A DNA stretch of 64,000 nt from Buttiauxella noackiae ATCC 51607. Its GTDB lineage: Bacteria > Pseudomonadota > Gammaproteobacteria > Enterobacterales > Enterobacteriaceae. A program made the position numbers and the translations under genes. The DNA is taken from contig NZ_LXEO01000051.1 in NCBI RefSeq assembly GCF_001654865.1, positions 1 through 64,000 of the forward strand, read 5' to 3'. The notes beneath the pieces were generated by a model, which saw only the letters and a program-made list of their open reading frames with translations, made no database searches and was not told the DNA's origin. This document shows, piece by piece, positions 28,500 through 37,352 of this stretch. How positions within the stretch are numbered: position 1 is the stretch's first letter; each line of letters opens with the position of its first letter.

Positions 28500-30616
28500 G
28501 CAACGTTGTCCTCGCCGGCAGCTTCCATACGTCTTGCTTCTTCCTGACGTAAACGGCGATTTTCGCGGCGTGATTTCCACGTCAGCCAGAACAGGTCAAA
28601 TACACAACGAATAATGATTAGCAGGGAACGGAACGGGTTGTCCTGCGGCTTTGGCGGGTTAATCCACGCATCAGCACGGGCCAACACAACACGCACCAGC
28701 TCACGACGGCGGTCCAGTGGGATCTCTTCAAACTGCAAGCGAATTGCCTGTTCGTCGTGGGCAATCATTTGAACAGGAATACTGATGGAGCCGGATTTCA
28801 GTTGCAGTTCGATCTCTTCGATTTCATCAGTAAGATGTCGGTCATCTGGCACCGCAATTCGGCAGCCGCCCATTGATAAATCGAGCGTATTGCTGCGCGA
28901 AGAAATACCGCTGGCATAGTGAATAACGACTGGAACTTCGACATCAATACGGATAGTTTTACGCGTCTGGCGCGTTTCGCGAGCTACGGCAATTGCCGCC
29001 AGCAGGAACACCAGACTGTACAAGCCCCAACCGACGTTGAGCGCAATAACGTTCGGATCGACACCAAAGTAGTCATGGGCGCAGGCACGCACTATCCCGG
29101 CGATCACCGCCACCGTCAGCAGCACTGCGATAATCATGTGAAGCCGCACCACGCTGAAATCAAAGTAACCCACGTTCAGCAGCGCACCTTTGTCCGTCAC
29201 GTTGAACTTGCCGCGTTTCGGGAAAATCATGGTGATAACCGTTGGCAAAATCAGGTGGAACGCCAGCACCAGGTCGTAAATCTCACCCCAGAAGCTGTAG
29301 CGGTAGCGCCCATTCATTCTCGAGTTCAGGTAGATGGTTAGTAGCAAATGCGGCAACGCATAAGCAAAAATCAGGCTTGCGGAGGAGTGAATGATGTTCA
29401 GGTTAAACAGCAAATACGCCAGTGGTGCGGTCAGGAACGCCACGCGCGGTAAAGCGAACTGGAAGTAGAGCATCGCACTGAGGTAACAGCAGCGCTGTTG
29501 CCACGTCAGGCCACGGCCAAACAGCGGATTATCCATACGGAATATTTGCGTCATACCGCGCGCCCAGCGGGTTCGCTGAATCACATGTAGTACCAGGCGC
29601 TCAGTCGCAAGCCCTGCCGCCAGCGGAATATCGAGGAATGCAGATTTCCAGCCAAGGCGCTGCATCTTCAGCGCGGTGTGGGCATCTTCAGTTACGGTTT
29701 CAACCGCAAACCCACCAATCTCTTCAAGCGCGGTGCGACGAATAACGGCGCAAGAGCCGCAGAAGAATGTCGCGTTCCAGTTATCGTTACCTTGCTGAAT
29801 TGGGCCGTAGAACAGCGAACCTTCGTTAGGGATATTACGTCCACCTGATAAGTTGCGTTCAAACGGATCGGGTGAATAGAAGTAGTGTGGCGTCTGTAGC
29901 AATGCCAGTTTTGGATCTTTCAGGAATGCTCCAACCGTCGCTTGCAGGAAAATACGCGTAGCTACGTGGTCGCAGTCAAAGACGCAAATCAGCTCACCTT
30001 TGGTCAGCTTCATTGCGTGGTTGAGGTTACCGGCTTTGGCATGCGAGTTGTCGTTTCGCGTGATGTAACCCACGCCAACATCAGCGGCAAAAACTGCAAA
30101 TTCACGCCGCTTACCGTCATCGAGCAGATAGATTTTGATCTTATCGCGTGGGTAGTCGATACATTGCGCGGCCAGTACGGTATCACGCACCACATCGAGG
30201 CTTTCGTTGTAGCTGGGAATATAAACATCCACAGTCGGCCAGGTCGACGTATCATCCGGCAACGGCACAATTCCCCTTTTTAACGGGAAAGAAGTTTGCA
30301 GATAGCTCAGTAATAAAATGACCCAAATAAACAGTTCAGCTAAAAATAGCCCTATTCCGAGGATGGCTTCTATTTCAGAATTAAAGTGCAGCGTTTGAGT
30401 GGCACGAAAATAAATATAACGCGTGGACATCAAGACCGAGACCAGCATCATGATTATCGACACGCTGTGCTTTTTGCTGAAGCCTAATACAAACATTATC
30501 GCGAGACTGATAAAGCCAAAGATAAACTGCTTCTGGCTGTCCATAGGCGTAATGATGATAAGCACAGCTATAGGTGCTAACACCAATAGCAGTAAATAGA
30601 ACAGGACCTTTTTCAT
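28496..30616 (-). CDS. bcsA: Cellulose synthase catalytic subunit BcsA
   Basis: 706 residues; shorter than E. coli BcsA (about 872) because the E. coli-type N-terminal extension is absent. GT2 motifs: DDG (166-168), DCDH (214-217), TED (309-311) and the processive QRTRW (347-351). Membrane helices flank the GT domain. The C-terminal PilZ domain shows RQTRK and DLSMGG, the two c-di-GMP contact motifs (RxxxR and D/NxSxxG). It polymerises UDP-glucose into beta-1,4-glucan and translocates it. The stop overlaps the bcsB start. Confidence 0.97.
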   Translation of the reverse strand: MKKVLFYLLLLVLAPIAVLIIITPMDSQKQFIFGFISLAIMFVLGFSKKHSVSIIMMLVSVLMSTRYIYFRATQTLHFNSEIEAILGIGLFLAELFIWVILLLSYLQTSFPLKRGIVPLPDDTSTWPTVDVYIPSYNESLDVVRDTVLAAQCIDYPRDKIKIYLLDDGKRREFAVFAADVGVGYITRNDNSHAKAGNLNHAMKLTKGELICVFDCDHVATRIFLQATVGAFLKDPKLALLQTPHYFYSPDPFERNLSGGRNIPNEGSLFYGPIQQGNDNWNATFFCGSCAVIRRTALEEIGGFAVETVTEDAHTALKMQRLGWKSAFLDIPLAAGLATERLVLHVIQRTRWARGMTQIFRMDNPLFGRGLTWQQRCCYLSAMLYFQFALPRVAFLTAPLAYLLFNLNIIHSSASLIFAYALPHLLLTIYLNSRMNGRYRYSFWGEIYDLVLAFHLILPTVITMIFPKRGKFNVTDKGALLNVGYFDFSVVRLHMIIAVLLTVAVIAGIVRACAHDYFGVDPNVIALNVGWGLYSLVFLLAAIAVARETRQTRKTIRIDVEVPVVIHYASGISSRSNTLDLSMGGCRIAVPDDRHLTDEIEEIELQLKSGSISIPVQMIAHDEQAIRLQFEEIPLDRRRELVRVVLARADAWINPPKPQDNPFRSLLIIIRCVFDLFWLTWKSRRENRRLRQEEARRMEAAGEDNVA

Positions 30617-30635
30617 AGGACATCCTGAATGATTG

Positions 30636-31439
30636 TCAGAAATTTGACGTTCTTAAAGCGGTGTGAACCGCGCCATCACCAATTTTTATACCGAGAAGAG
30701 CGGCAACGCGTTTACTAATAAGCTCAATATCAAAAGCTGCAGCGGAAGCCGGGCTGAAATCGAATATTGATTGCTGGGAAGCGTTAGCTTCAGCCACACT
30801 TTCATCGCGGTTAATAACACCAAGCAGGCGATCGCCAAGACGTTGCTGCATAAATGCTGTTACGTCGCGGCTTATATGGCGGCGGTTATCACTTTGGTTA
30901 AGGACAAAATAATATCCTGCTTTATTATTGAGCGGCTCGCCAATCAAGCGGTGATTTTCAATATGTGGCAATAAAGAAAGTGAAGCGGTATCCGCAAGCA
31001 TCGTGACCAGATGCAAGTCGGCAAGATGCGATACGGCTTTCAGCGCAGGATTCGGCCCTGGAGGGAAGTCAGCAATAATCACAAGGCCTGGATAGTTAAG
31101 CAAAGTACTTAACCCGCGTAACAGGAAGTGGCTATCGTTAGTCAGACGCTGTTCAAACTCAAGTCTCTGATCTTCAGTGACATCACCATATGGCAGCACA
31201 AACATATTGCTGCCTGCCGTCAGAACCGACTGGCTCCAGTCTGCAGATTCAATAGCTTTAGCGACATAACCCCGACCATCAGACAAAGGCACGCCAAAAT
31301 GCAGGCGCAGCGCGTTCTGCACATCAAAATCAATGGCTAATACTTTGCTACCCGCACGAGCCAACGCATACGCCAGATTGGCGGTAACCGTGGTTTTCCC
31401 TACTCCGCCTTTTGGCGAGCAAACACACACTAACGGCAT
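30636..31439 (-). CDS. bcsQ: BcsQ, ParA/MinD-like ATPase
   Basis: 267 residues. Deviant Walker A SPKGGVGKTTVTANLAYALA (8-27), Walker A' AIDFDVQNALR and Walker B VIIADFPPG identify the SIMIBI/ParA-MinD class. BcsQ localises the cellulose machinery, often to a pole, and is required for synthesis in E. coli. It overlaps the end of bcsO by about 10 bases and precedes bcsA by 19. Confidence 0.93.
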   Translation of the reverse strand: MPLVCVCSPKGGVGKTTVTANLAYALARAGSKVLAIDFDVQNALRLHFGVPLSDGRGYVAKAIESADWSQSVLTAGSNMFVLPYGDVTEDQRLEFEQRLTNDSHFLLRGLSTLLNYPGLVIIADFPPGPNPALKAVSHLADLHLVTMLADTASLSLLPHIENHRLIGEPLNNKAGYYFVLNQSDNRRHISRDVTAFMQQRLGDRLLGVINRDESVAEANASQQSIFDFSPASAAAFDIELISKRVAALLGIKIGDGAVHTALRTSNF

Positions 31440-32032
31440 GACGCAATCATCTCCAGCAACGGTTGCAGCGGTAAGTCTTTGGCGGGATGATTCCGCGCCG
31501 TATTCCCTTTGGCTGCGAACAGTTTGTCAAAACGCACGGGCTCTGTTTTTACCGGTGCAGGGGCCTGCGGCGCTGAAACAGCGGCAGGTTTCACGATTTC
31601 TTTGATGGGTTCTATAACCGGTTCAGGTGCTGCAACCACGGGTGCCAGCTGTTCAAATAATGTGGTAGTGGTCGGTTTACCAGGCTCGGACTGTGAAATC
31701 GCAGACTTTGCTTCAGGCAATGCACTATTCAGGCTATTGAGAATCGAGCCTTGTGATGCAGTGTTGCTGATAGGTTGTGCCGTAAGCGGCCTGAAGTGGC
31801 TCACATCAAACTCATCAGCCTTCACCGCTTGCGGTGCAGGAACAGAAATACTCCCGGCTTGAGCAAGTACAGAATCATCATCGCCAGTATTCATTAGCTG
31901 TTTGATTATTGTCCAGTTACTGGCTTCTGACTGTTGGTTTTGCGCCGACATATCCTTGAATTCGATAGCGCCTGTGCGGGTCTTATCCTTGAATCGCTGC
32001 AAGTCATCATAGTTTTTCATTGCGACACTCAT
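31430..32032 (-). CDS. bcsO: BcsO, cellulose biosynthesis accessory protein
   Basis: 200 residues, Pro/Ala-rich in the middle (APEPVIEPIKEIVKPAAVSA), with a short conserved N-terminal block (NYDDLQRFKDKTRT) and a C-terminal block (RFDKLFAAKG then LPLQPLLEMIASC). This is the pattern and position of BcsO, first gene of type I operons in Enterobacter-like bacteria, where it replaces bcsR. The biochemical role is not established; interaction with BcsQ is plausible from coupling. The start could be the ATG four codons later; neither has a good ribosome site. Confidence 0.75.
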   Translation of the reverse strand: MSVAMKNYDDLQRFKDKTRTGAIEFKDMSAQNQQSEASNWTIIKQLMNTGDDDSVLAQAGSISVPAPQAVKADEFDVSHFRPLTAQPISNTASQGSILNSLNSALPEAKSAISQSEPGKPTTTTLFEQLAPVVAAPEPVIEPIKEIVKPAAVSAPQAPAPVKTEPVRFDKLFAAKGNTARNHPAKDLPLQPLLEMIASCR

Positions 32033-32614
32033 GATTTATAAGACGTTTCGATGAGATAGTTATTCAAAGCTTATACCAATACTATTAAAAAGGTTTTTTA
32101 GTTAATGATTATGGCTTATTGACTTCATAAATCGTTATTAATTGCCATACGTTATCATTACTTATTTTATTATTCTTTTTTTGATAAATCGACGGCATTT
32201 CAAGCCAATATATAGGCTCAGGAGGTCATTTCTCCACCTTTTTTTCTTATTAATATCTATCTAAGCATGAAGATGCATAAATTTGTGATTAAACGCCATT
32301 TAATACTGATCGATAAAGGTAGCAGACTTTTTTTGTGATTCAACACACATAAAGGAATATTTATAGCTCGTGAATATTTCATAATGGAAATTAACTTTAT
32401 AAGAAAAATAAATGTTTTTAGGGAGTTTTGTAGGACAAATACGACATGATTTGTAGGGGGAATATGACAACAAGGAAAGTGCCGGGATTATTCTTGATAT
32501 TTATCCACTTTTTGTATGGTTAATTTAGGGGAGTTAAGGAGTCACCTCAATCTTCCGCTTCATGGGAATCATAACCCCTGCATTTGGTCGATAGGAGCAG
32601 GTGATTTTACCTAT
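32033..32614. other. AT-rich leader/promoter region of the bcs operon
   Basis: About 580 bp of strongly AT-rich sequence between bcsO and the ParE gene stop. Much of it is probably promoter and leader for bcs (read leftward), as such AT content is typical of H-NS-bound regions. Visible inside: GGAGGTCATTTCTCC, a small hairpin at 32221-32235, and a possible 19-codon ORF at 32464-32523. No tRNA or known riboswitch is evident. Confidence 0.5.
32464..32523 (+). CDS. Possible 19-codon hydrophobic peptide
   Basis: ATG at 32464 preceded by TAGGGGGAAT, a near-ideal Shine-Dalgarno. The peptide MTTRKVPGLFLIFIHFLYG has a basic start followed by a hydrophobic half, the shape of small membrane peptides and type I toxins. 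No homologue is recognised and the region is non-coding otherwise, so it may be a chance ORF. Confidence 0.25.
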   Translation: MTTRKVPGLFLIFIHFLYG

Positions 32615-32908
32615 CTACAGTTCACTAAAATTTACTAACGGCTCCATTTTATGATGCAATATTCGGAGGATGAAAATATCGTCATCGCGGATGCGATAGA
32701 AGATGGCATGTAAGCAATAGTCTATTCGGCGAACACCCTCATCAATTTCCGGGTACTCACGACCAATAAAAGGTGAACGAACTACCGATTCCAGCACATT
32801 TTCCATTGCTTCCGTGTAATTGTCTGCCTGAACCTCACCAAATTTGACCAAGGTGTATTCGTAAATACCGGCAAAATCCTCTGCGGCCAGATTCGAAAGT
32901 TTATACAT
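32615..32908 (-). CDS. parE: ParE/RelE superfamily toxin
   Basis: 97 residues. MYKLSNLAAEDFAGIYEYTL, then FIGREYPEIDEGVRRIDYCL and HAIFYRIRDDDIFILRILHH, is the ParE pattern. ParE toxins inhibit gyrase, while RelE relatives cleave mRNA. It overlaps the antitoxin stop by eight bases, so translation is coupled. The module lies where E. coli has bcsEFG. Confidence 0.88.
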   Translation of the reverse strand: MYKLSNLAAEDFAGIYEYTLVKFGEVQADNYTEAMENVLESVVRSPFIGREYPEIDEGVRRIDYCLHAIFYRIRDDDIFILRILHHKMEPLVNFSEL

Positions 32909-33143
32909 TGCGCTCCCGCTTTTTTTTCGCCGCGATATCCCGCAATGTCAACGCACTCTCGCCACTTTCCTCACCATCTGTAATCGCCTGCCTGAGAGCC
33001 GCCAGCTGTGATTCTTTTTGCTCAAGCAGACGGAGTGCTGAGCGTACGACTTCACTGGTCGAGCCGTAACGACCATCATCAATCATGCGATTCACAAATG
33101 CATCAAGCTGATCGCCGATCGTAATACTGGTTGTCCTGGGCAT
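32901..33143 (-). CDS. parD: ParD-family antitoxin
   Basis: 80 residues from the ATG at 33143, which has AGGAGG six bases upstream. The N-terminal ribbon-helix-helix (TTSITIGDQLDAFVNRMIDD, then GRYGSTSEVVRSALRLLE) binds DNA as a dimer. The C-terminal tail after 60 neutralises the toxin. The same frame stays open for 135 further codons upstream, but that part has no ribosome site and is not ParD-like. Confidence 0.9.
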   Translation of the reverse strand: MPRTTSITIGDQLDAFVNRMIDDGRYGSTSEVVRSALRLLEQKESQLAALRQAITDGEESGESALTLRDIAAKKKRERNV

Positions 33144-33152
33144 AAAGCCTCC

Positions 33153-33171
33153 TGTGTTAATAGATAACACA
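33153..33171. promoter_or_regulatory. parDE operator palindrome
   Basis: TGTGTTA-N5-TAACACA, perfect 7-bp arms, starting 9 bp before the parD ATG and abutting its ribosome site. Ribbon-helix-helix antitoxins bind such sites to autoregulate. Confidence 0.6.
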
Positions 33172-33517
33172 AGCATAATACAAAGGTGGGCGCTTTTAAA
33201 TCCTCGGCCGGGACGTTGATCAATTCGAATAATAATCCGGTGATGTGTTCTTCTTGCTCCGCTGGCTACTGACTCTGTAAAAACAGCATTGGTAATGCTA
33301 TGCAGTATTCCCGCAGGGGTTCGGAATCGGTTGAGAGCGGGCAGCGGAAATTCTCCACATTTCAAAATGCGTATCGATCCCGAATTACGAGAGTAGTTGG
33401 ACATAGAGTCCGCAGAACAAGGAATAAGCCCGGCGAACTGGTTTAAGAATCTGGCGCGAAAAGCTTTAAAGCAAAAAGGGATTGAGCCAAAGGGATAAAG
33501 CTGGGCTTGAATTTTCC

Positions 33518-33577
33518 AGGTTTGGTTAGCGCTAGCACCATCAAACATTCATGACAGGTGGCGGTTATGCTGCTTAC
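33518..33577. repeat. REP-like repeat, left of vapBC
   Basis: AGGTTTGGTTAGCGCTAGCA followed by the exact 12-mer CCATCAAACATT. It aligns in direct orientation with 34345-34400 on the other side of vapBC. Confidence 0.6.
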
Positions 33578-33617
33578 ACAAATACCACAACCCAGCCTTT
33601 TAACAGCGCCCACCCAA

Positions 33618-33657
33618 TGGGATATACCATTGACATATCCCACATCTTCGCTATGCT
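33618..33657 (+). promoter_or_regulatory. vapBC promoter with overlapping operator
   Basis: TTGACA (33630-33635), 16-bp spacer, TATGCT (33652-33657). A perfect inverted repeat TGGGATAT / ATATCCCA (33618-33625 and 33635-33642) covers the -35 box. That arrangement is expected for autorepression by the VapBC complex. Confidence 0.65.
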
Positions 33658-33692
33658 TATGTGAATATAATATGAGCATTCAGGAGGTCAGG

Positions 33693-33923
33693 ATGGAAAA
33701 AACAACCGTTTTCAAAAGCAACCGCAGCCAGGCCGTCCGCTTACCCAAGGCTGTCGCCTTACCAGAAGATGTTAAGCATGTAGAAATTGTCGCAATCGGT
33801 AGAACACGCATCATCTCTCCTGCCGGAGAAAGTTGGGACGATTGGTTTAATGGTGAGAGCGTCACTGCTGACTTTATGTCAGAAAGAGACCAGCCGAGCG
33901 AACAAATCAGGGAAGATTTTTAA
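33693..33923 (+). CDS. vapB: VapB-type antitoxin
   Basis: 76 residues from ATG at 33693 with AGGAGG upstream. The N-terminal MEKTTVFKSNRSQAVRLPKA is the swapped-hairpin AbrB/MazE-like DNA-binding segment of VapB/MvpA. The acidic C-terminal region after SWDDWF wraps the toxin. The stop codon shares a base with the vapC ATG (TAATG). Confidence 0.9.
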   Translation: MEKTTVFKSNRSQAVRLPKAVALPEDVKHVEIVAIGRTRIISPAGESWDDWFNGESVTADFMSERDQPSEQIREDF

Positions 33924-34330
33924 TGCTCAAATATATGCTAGATACCAATATTTGTATCTTCACTATTAAGAACAAACCGCAAGAGGTGCGTGAAGCGTTC
34001 AATCGTTTTTACGGGCAGATGTGCATCAGTTCAATAACGCTGATGGAGCTGATTTATGGTGCAGAGAAATCATCTAACCCAGAAAAGAACCTGGCGATCA
34101 TCGAGAGTTTTGCAGCACGTCTTGAAGTGCTGCATTTTGGATCTGAGGCAGCAGCACACAGTGGCCAGGTCAGGGCTGAACTGGCCAGAAAGGGAACACC
34201 TATTGGCCCCTATGACATTATGATCGCCGGGCATGCTCGTTCACTTGGTTTAACCGTTGTGACAAATAATTTACGTGAGTTTGAGCGCGTTGCGGGGATT
34301 CGGGTTGAAGACTGGACGAGGCCAGGGTGA
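33923..34330 (+). CDS. vapC: VapC-type PIN-domain toxin
   Basis: 135 residues. PIN-domain acidic residues: D7 in MLDTNICIF, E42 in LMELIYG, then PIGPYDIMIAGHA with an aspartate near 98, and TNNLREFERV at the end. Enteric VapC/MvpT cleaves initiator tRNA-fMet in the anticodon loop. All active-site acids appear intact, so the module looks functional. Confidence 0.92.
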   Translation: MLKYMLDTNICIFTIKNKPQEVREAFNRFYGQMCISSITLMELIYGAEKSSNPEKNLAIIESFAARLEVLHFGSEAAAHSGQVRAELARKGTPIGPYDIMIAGHARSLGLTVVTNNLREFERVAGIRVEDWTRPG

Positions 34331-34344
34331 GATGTCCAGCACGT

Positions 34345-34403
34345 AGGTTTGATAAGCGCCAGCGCCATCAAACATTTTCGGCGGGTGACGCTTCGCTTAC
34401 CCG
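34345..34403. repeat. REP/BIME repeat, right of vapBC
   Basis: Two hairpins: GTTTGAT / ATCAAAC (34348-34372) and GGCGGGT / ACCCGCC (34380-34404). This is a standard enteric REP pair between vapC and the dppF terminator. Confidence 0.75.
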
Positions 34404-34413
34404 CCCTACAATT

Positions 34414-34439
34414 AAAAAGCCGGGAAACTTCCCGGCTTT
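34414..34439 (-). terminator. Terminator of the dpp operon
   Basis: AAAGCCGGGAA / TTCCCGGCTTT with a two-base loop, followed on the minus strand by TTAATT. It lies just after the dppF stop. Confidence 0.85.
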
Positions 34440-34444
34440 ATCTT

Positions 34445-35449
34445 TTAACGAATTTCCCCGTTCTCATCCTGATCAACAGCGAAACACGCCACCAGCTGGC
34501 CGCCGTACTCTTTTAATTGCGGCTGCAACTGCGTGCATGGCCCGAAACGACGGCGACAGCGGGCGTTGAAGGCGCAGCCCGGAGGTGGGTTCAGCGGGCT
34601 TGGTAGCTCGCCGGTGAGTTTAATACGCTCGCGACGGTCGTCCGGATTCAGGCGAGGTGTCGCTGAAAGTAGAGCCTGGGTGTACGGGTGGCGCGGGTTC
34701 GAGAAGATCTGGTCTTTGGTGCCCTTCTCTACGCAGCGGCCCAAGTACATCACCATCACTTCGTCGGCAATGTGCTCTACCACGGACAGGTCGTGGGAGA
34801 TAAACACATATGACAGCCCCATTTCCTGCTGCAAATCCATCATCAGGTTCAGCACCTGTGCACGCACGGAAACGTCGAGTGCCGAAACGGGTTCATCCGC
34901 AATCACTACGTCCGGGTCAAGCATCAAGCCACGGGCAATAGCAATACGCTGACGCTGGCCGCCGGAAAACATGTGCGGATAGCGGTCGTAATGTTCGGTT
35001 TTCAGGCCAACTTTCGCCATCATCGCCAGCGCTTTTTCACGGCGTTCGGCTTTGCTCAGATTGGTGTTGATTTGCAGTGGCTCTTCAAGAATTTGCCCCA
35101 CTTTCTTACGCGGGTTCAGAGAGCCATACGGGTTCTGAAAGACGATCTGGATTTTCTGGCGACGCAGCTTTTCGGCTGTTTCGTCAGGCTTGAGCAGATC
35201 CTGGCCCTGGTAGTAAAGCTCGCCACCGGTCGGGATTTCAATCATCGTCAGCAGGCGGCCCAGCGTGGATTTACCACAGCCAGATTCGCCCACTACCGCC
35301 AGCGTTTTTCCGCGCTCCAGCTCAAACGATACACCGTCCAGCGCTTTCACCAGGCGTTCCTGGCCGAAAATGCCTTTCTTGACCGGATAGTGTTTTTTCA
35401 GGTCGATGGCCTGCAACAGAGGTTGCGCAGTGGCCTTATCGGTACTCAT
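34445..35449 (-). CDS. dppF: Dipeptide ABC transporter ATPase DppF
   Basis: 334 residues. Walker [11 protein letters not shown]-loop [14 protein letters not shown] signature [10 protein letters not shown], Walker [14 protein letters not shown] and H-loop [12 protein letters not shown]. The C-terminal oligopeptide/dipeptide transporter extension has conserved cysteines ([15 protein letters not shown]) like those that bind an iron-sulphur cluster in DppD/DppF. With DppD it powers uptake of dipeptides. Its ATG overlaps the dppD stop. Confidence 0.96.
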   Translation of the reverse strand: MSTDKATAQPLLQAIDLKKHYPVKKGIFGQERLVKALDGVSFELERGKTLAVVGESGCGKSTLGRLLTMIEIPTGGELYYQGQDLLKPDETAEKLRRQKIQIVFQNPYGSLNPRKKVGQILEEPLQINTNLSKAERREKALAMMAKVGLKTEHYDRYPHMFSGGQRQRIAIARGLMLDPDVVIADEPVSALDVSVRAQVLNLMMDLQQEMGLSYVFISHDLSVVEHIADEVMVMYLGRCVEKGTKDQIFSNPRHPYTQALLSATPRLNPDDRRERIKLTGELPSPLNPPPGCAFNARCRRRFGPCTQLQPQLKEYGGQLVACFAVDQDENGEIR

Positions 35450-36429
35450 AGCGTTGGCCTCCCGGCATCATCGAGTGGGAAGTGGCATTTGGACTGACGC
35501 CCGTTATCCACCATATTCAGTTCTGGTTCTTCGCTGCGACATTTGTCGGTCGCATACGGGCAGCGTGGGTTGAGCAGGCAGCCGTTCGGGCGGTCATACT
35601 TACCCGGAACCACGCCCGGCAGCGAGGCCAGGCGCGCTTTGTCCTGTGCAAATTCAGGCAGTGCACGCAGCAACGCCTGAGTGTACGGGTGGCGCGGTGC
35701 ACGGAAAATATCGTGCGAGTTGCCCGTTTCCACCACTTGCCCTGCATACATCACGATGATTTTGTGTGCCGCTTCAGCCACCAACGCGAGGTCATGGGTG
35801 ATAAGAATCAACGCCATGTTCTCTTTTTGCTGCAGTTCCAGTAGCAGTTCGATGATTTGCGCCTGGATAGTCACGTCCAGTGCGGTGGTCGGTTCGTCGG
35901 CAATCAATAGCTTAGGACGGCAGGCAATAGCCATCGCAATCATGACGCGCTGGCTCATACCGCCGGAAAGTTGGTGCGGGTAGACGTCCAGACGCGAAGC
36001 CGCATCGGGAATACCGACCAGGTTCAACAGATCGATAGCACGCTGACGACGCGTACTTTTGTTGCCACCCTGGTGCACCTTAATCGCCTCCATAATCTGG
36101 AAACCGACTGTGTAGCAAGGGTTGAGGCTGGTCATCGGGTCCTGGAAGATCATCGCCACTTCGGCACCGACCAGGTTACGACGTTCTTTCTCAGAAATCT
36201 TTTGCAGATCCTGGCCGTTAAATTCCAGTTTTTCCGCCATGACGCGGCCTGGGTAATCAATCAGCCCCATAATCGCCAGCGAGCTGACCGATTTACCGGA
36301 ACCTGATTCCCCAACGATACCGACAACTTCGCCCTGATTTACGCTGTAACTCACGCGGTCTACGGCACGGAACGGTGTCTTTTCGTCGCCGAAATGCACC
36401 GATAATTTATTTACATTCAATAACGCCAT
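35446..36429 (-). CDS. dppD: Dipeptide ABC transporter ATPase DppD
   Basis: 327 residues. Walker [10 protein letters not shown], signature [12 protein letters not shown], Walker [15 protein letters not shown] and H-loop [13 protein letters not shown]. Cys-containing C-terminal extension ([16 protein letters not shown]). Partner of DppF. The start is 11 bases after dppC, and the stop overlaps the next start by four. Confidence 0.96.
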   Translation of the reverse strand: MALLNVNKLSVHFGDEKTPFRAVDRVSYSVNQGEVVGIVGESGSGKSVSSLAIMGLIDYPGRVMAEKLEFNGQDLQKISEKERRNLVGAEVAMIFQDPMTSLNPCYTVGFQIMEAIKVHQGGNKSTRRQRAIDLLNLVGIPDAASRLDVYPHQLSGGMSQRVMIAMAIACRPKLLIADEPTTALDVTIQAQIIELLLELQQKENMALILITHDLALVAEAAHKIIVMYAGQVVETGNSHDIFRAPRHPYTQALLRALPEFAQDKARLASLPGVVPGKYDRPNGCLLNPRCPYATDKCRSEEPELNMVDNGRQSKCHFPLDDAGRPTL

Positions 36430-36440
36430 TACGTAGCCCT

Positions 36441-37343
36441 TTACTGCTTGAGTTTAGGATCGAGCGCATCACGCAGCCCGTCACCCATCAGGTTAAATGC
36501 CAGCACCGTCAGCAGGATTGCCAGACCAGGGAAGGTGACCACCCACCAGGCACTTTGTGCGAACTGCAACACGTCGGAGAGCATGGTGCCCCACTCTGGT
36601 GTTGGCGGCTGCGCACCCATACCGAGGAAGCCAAGAGCGGCCATATCGAGAATGGCGTTAGAGAAGCCAAGTGAGGCCTGCACGATAAGCGGTGCAAGAC
36701 AGTTTGGCAGAATGTTGATGAACATCTGGCGCATGGAACCTGCACCCGCAACGCGCGAAGCGGTTACGTAATCGCGGTTCACTTCCACCAGCACCGCACC
36801 GCGCGTCAATCGCACATAGTGCGGCAGTGCAACAAAGGTTAAGGCAAGCGAAGCGTTAACTATCGATGGGCCGAAAATTGCCACCAACACCAGCGCCAAC
36901 AGCAGGCTTGGCAGTGCCAGCATGATGTCGACAATACGCATAATGATATTGTCGATAATACCGCCGAAGTAACCTGCCACCAGACCGAGCACCACGCCCA
37001 TAATCAGCGACAGCACCACCACCAGGCAACCTACCAGCAGCGACAGACGCGCGCCGTACATCAGGCGAGCCATGATGTCGCGGCCTACGTCGTCAGTCCC
37101 AAGCAGGAACTGCCAGCTGCCACCATCCTGCCAGACCGGCGGGTGTAGCAGTGAATCACGGAACTGTTCTGCCGGGCCGTGTGGCGCGAGCACGTTAGCG
37201 AAGATGGCGATCAGAATCATCACGGTGACATACACCAGACCGATGACCGCCCCTTTGTTACGTTTAAAGTAGTGCCAGAACTCCTGGAATGGCGTCATTG
37301 GAACTGGCGCCGCTACCACTTTGTTTTCAGTTAATTGCGTCAT
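36441..37343 (-). CDS. dppC: Dipeptide ABC transporter permease DppC
   Basis: 300 residues, binding-protein-dependent permease with an N-terminal cytosolic extension, then about six helices. The coupling EAA-like loop shows [20 protein letters not shown]. The stretch [20 protein letters not shown] is conserved in DppC/OppC. Forms the inner-membrane channel with DppB. Confidence 0.96.
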   Translation of the reverse strand: MTQLTENKVVAAPVPMTPFQEFWHYFKRNKGAVIGLVYVTVMILIAIFANVLAPHGPAEQFRDSLLHPPVWQDGGSWQFLLGTDDVGRDIMARLMYGARLSLLVGCLVVVLSLIMGVVLGLVAGYFGGIIDNIIMRIVDIMLALPSLLLALVLVAIFGPSIVNASLALTFVALPHYVRLTRGAVLVEVNRDYVTASRVAGAGSMRQMFINILPNCLAPLIVQASLGFSNAILDMAALGFLGMGAQPPTPEWGTMLSDVLQFAQSAWWVVTFPGLAILLTVLAFNLMGDGLRDALDPKLKQ

Positions 37344-37352
37344 GATGGCCCC

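Larger units (their letters stand above)
33144..33692. other. Gap between parDE and vapBC
   Basis: About 550 bp. It contains the parDE operator palindrome, an unexplained stretch of about 350 bp open on the minus strand (33144-33548, with the cysteine-containing stretches ILKCGEF, LIPCSAD and HLCIML), one REP-like repeat at 33518-33577, and the vapBC promoter. I suspect a decayed accessory gene but cannot name it. Confidence 0.4.
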
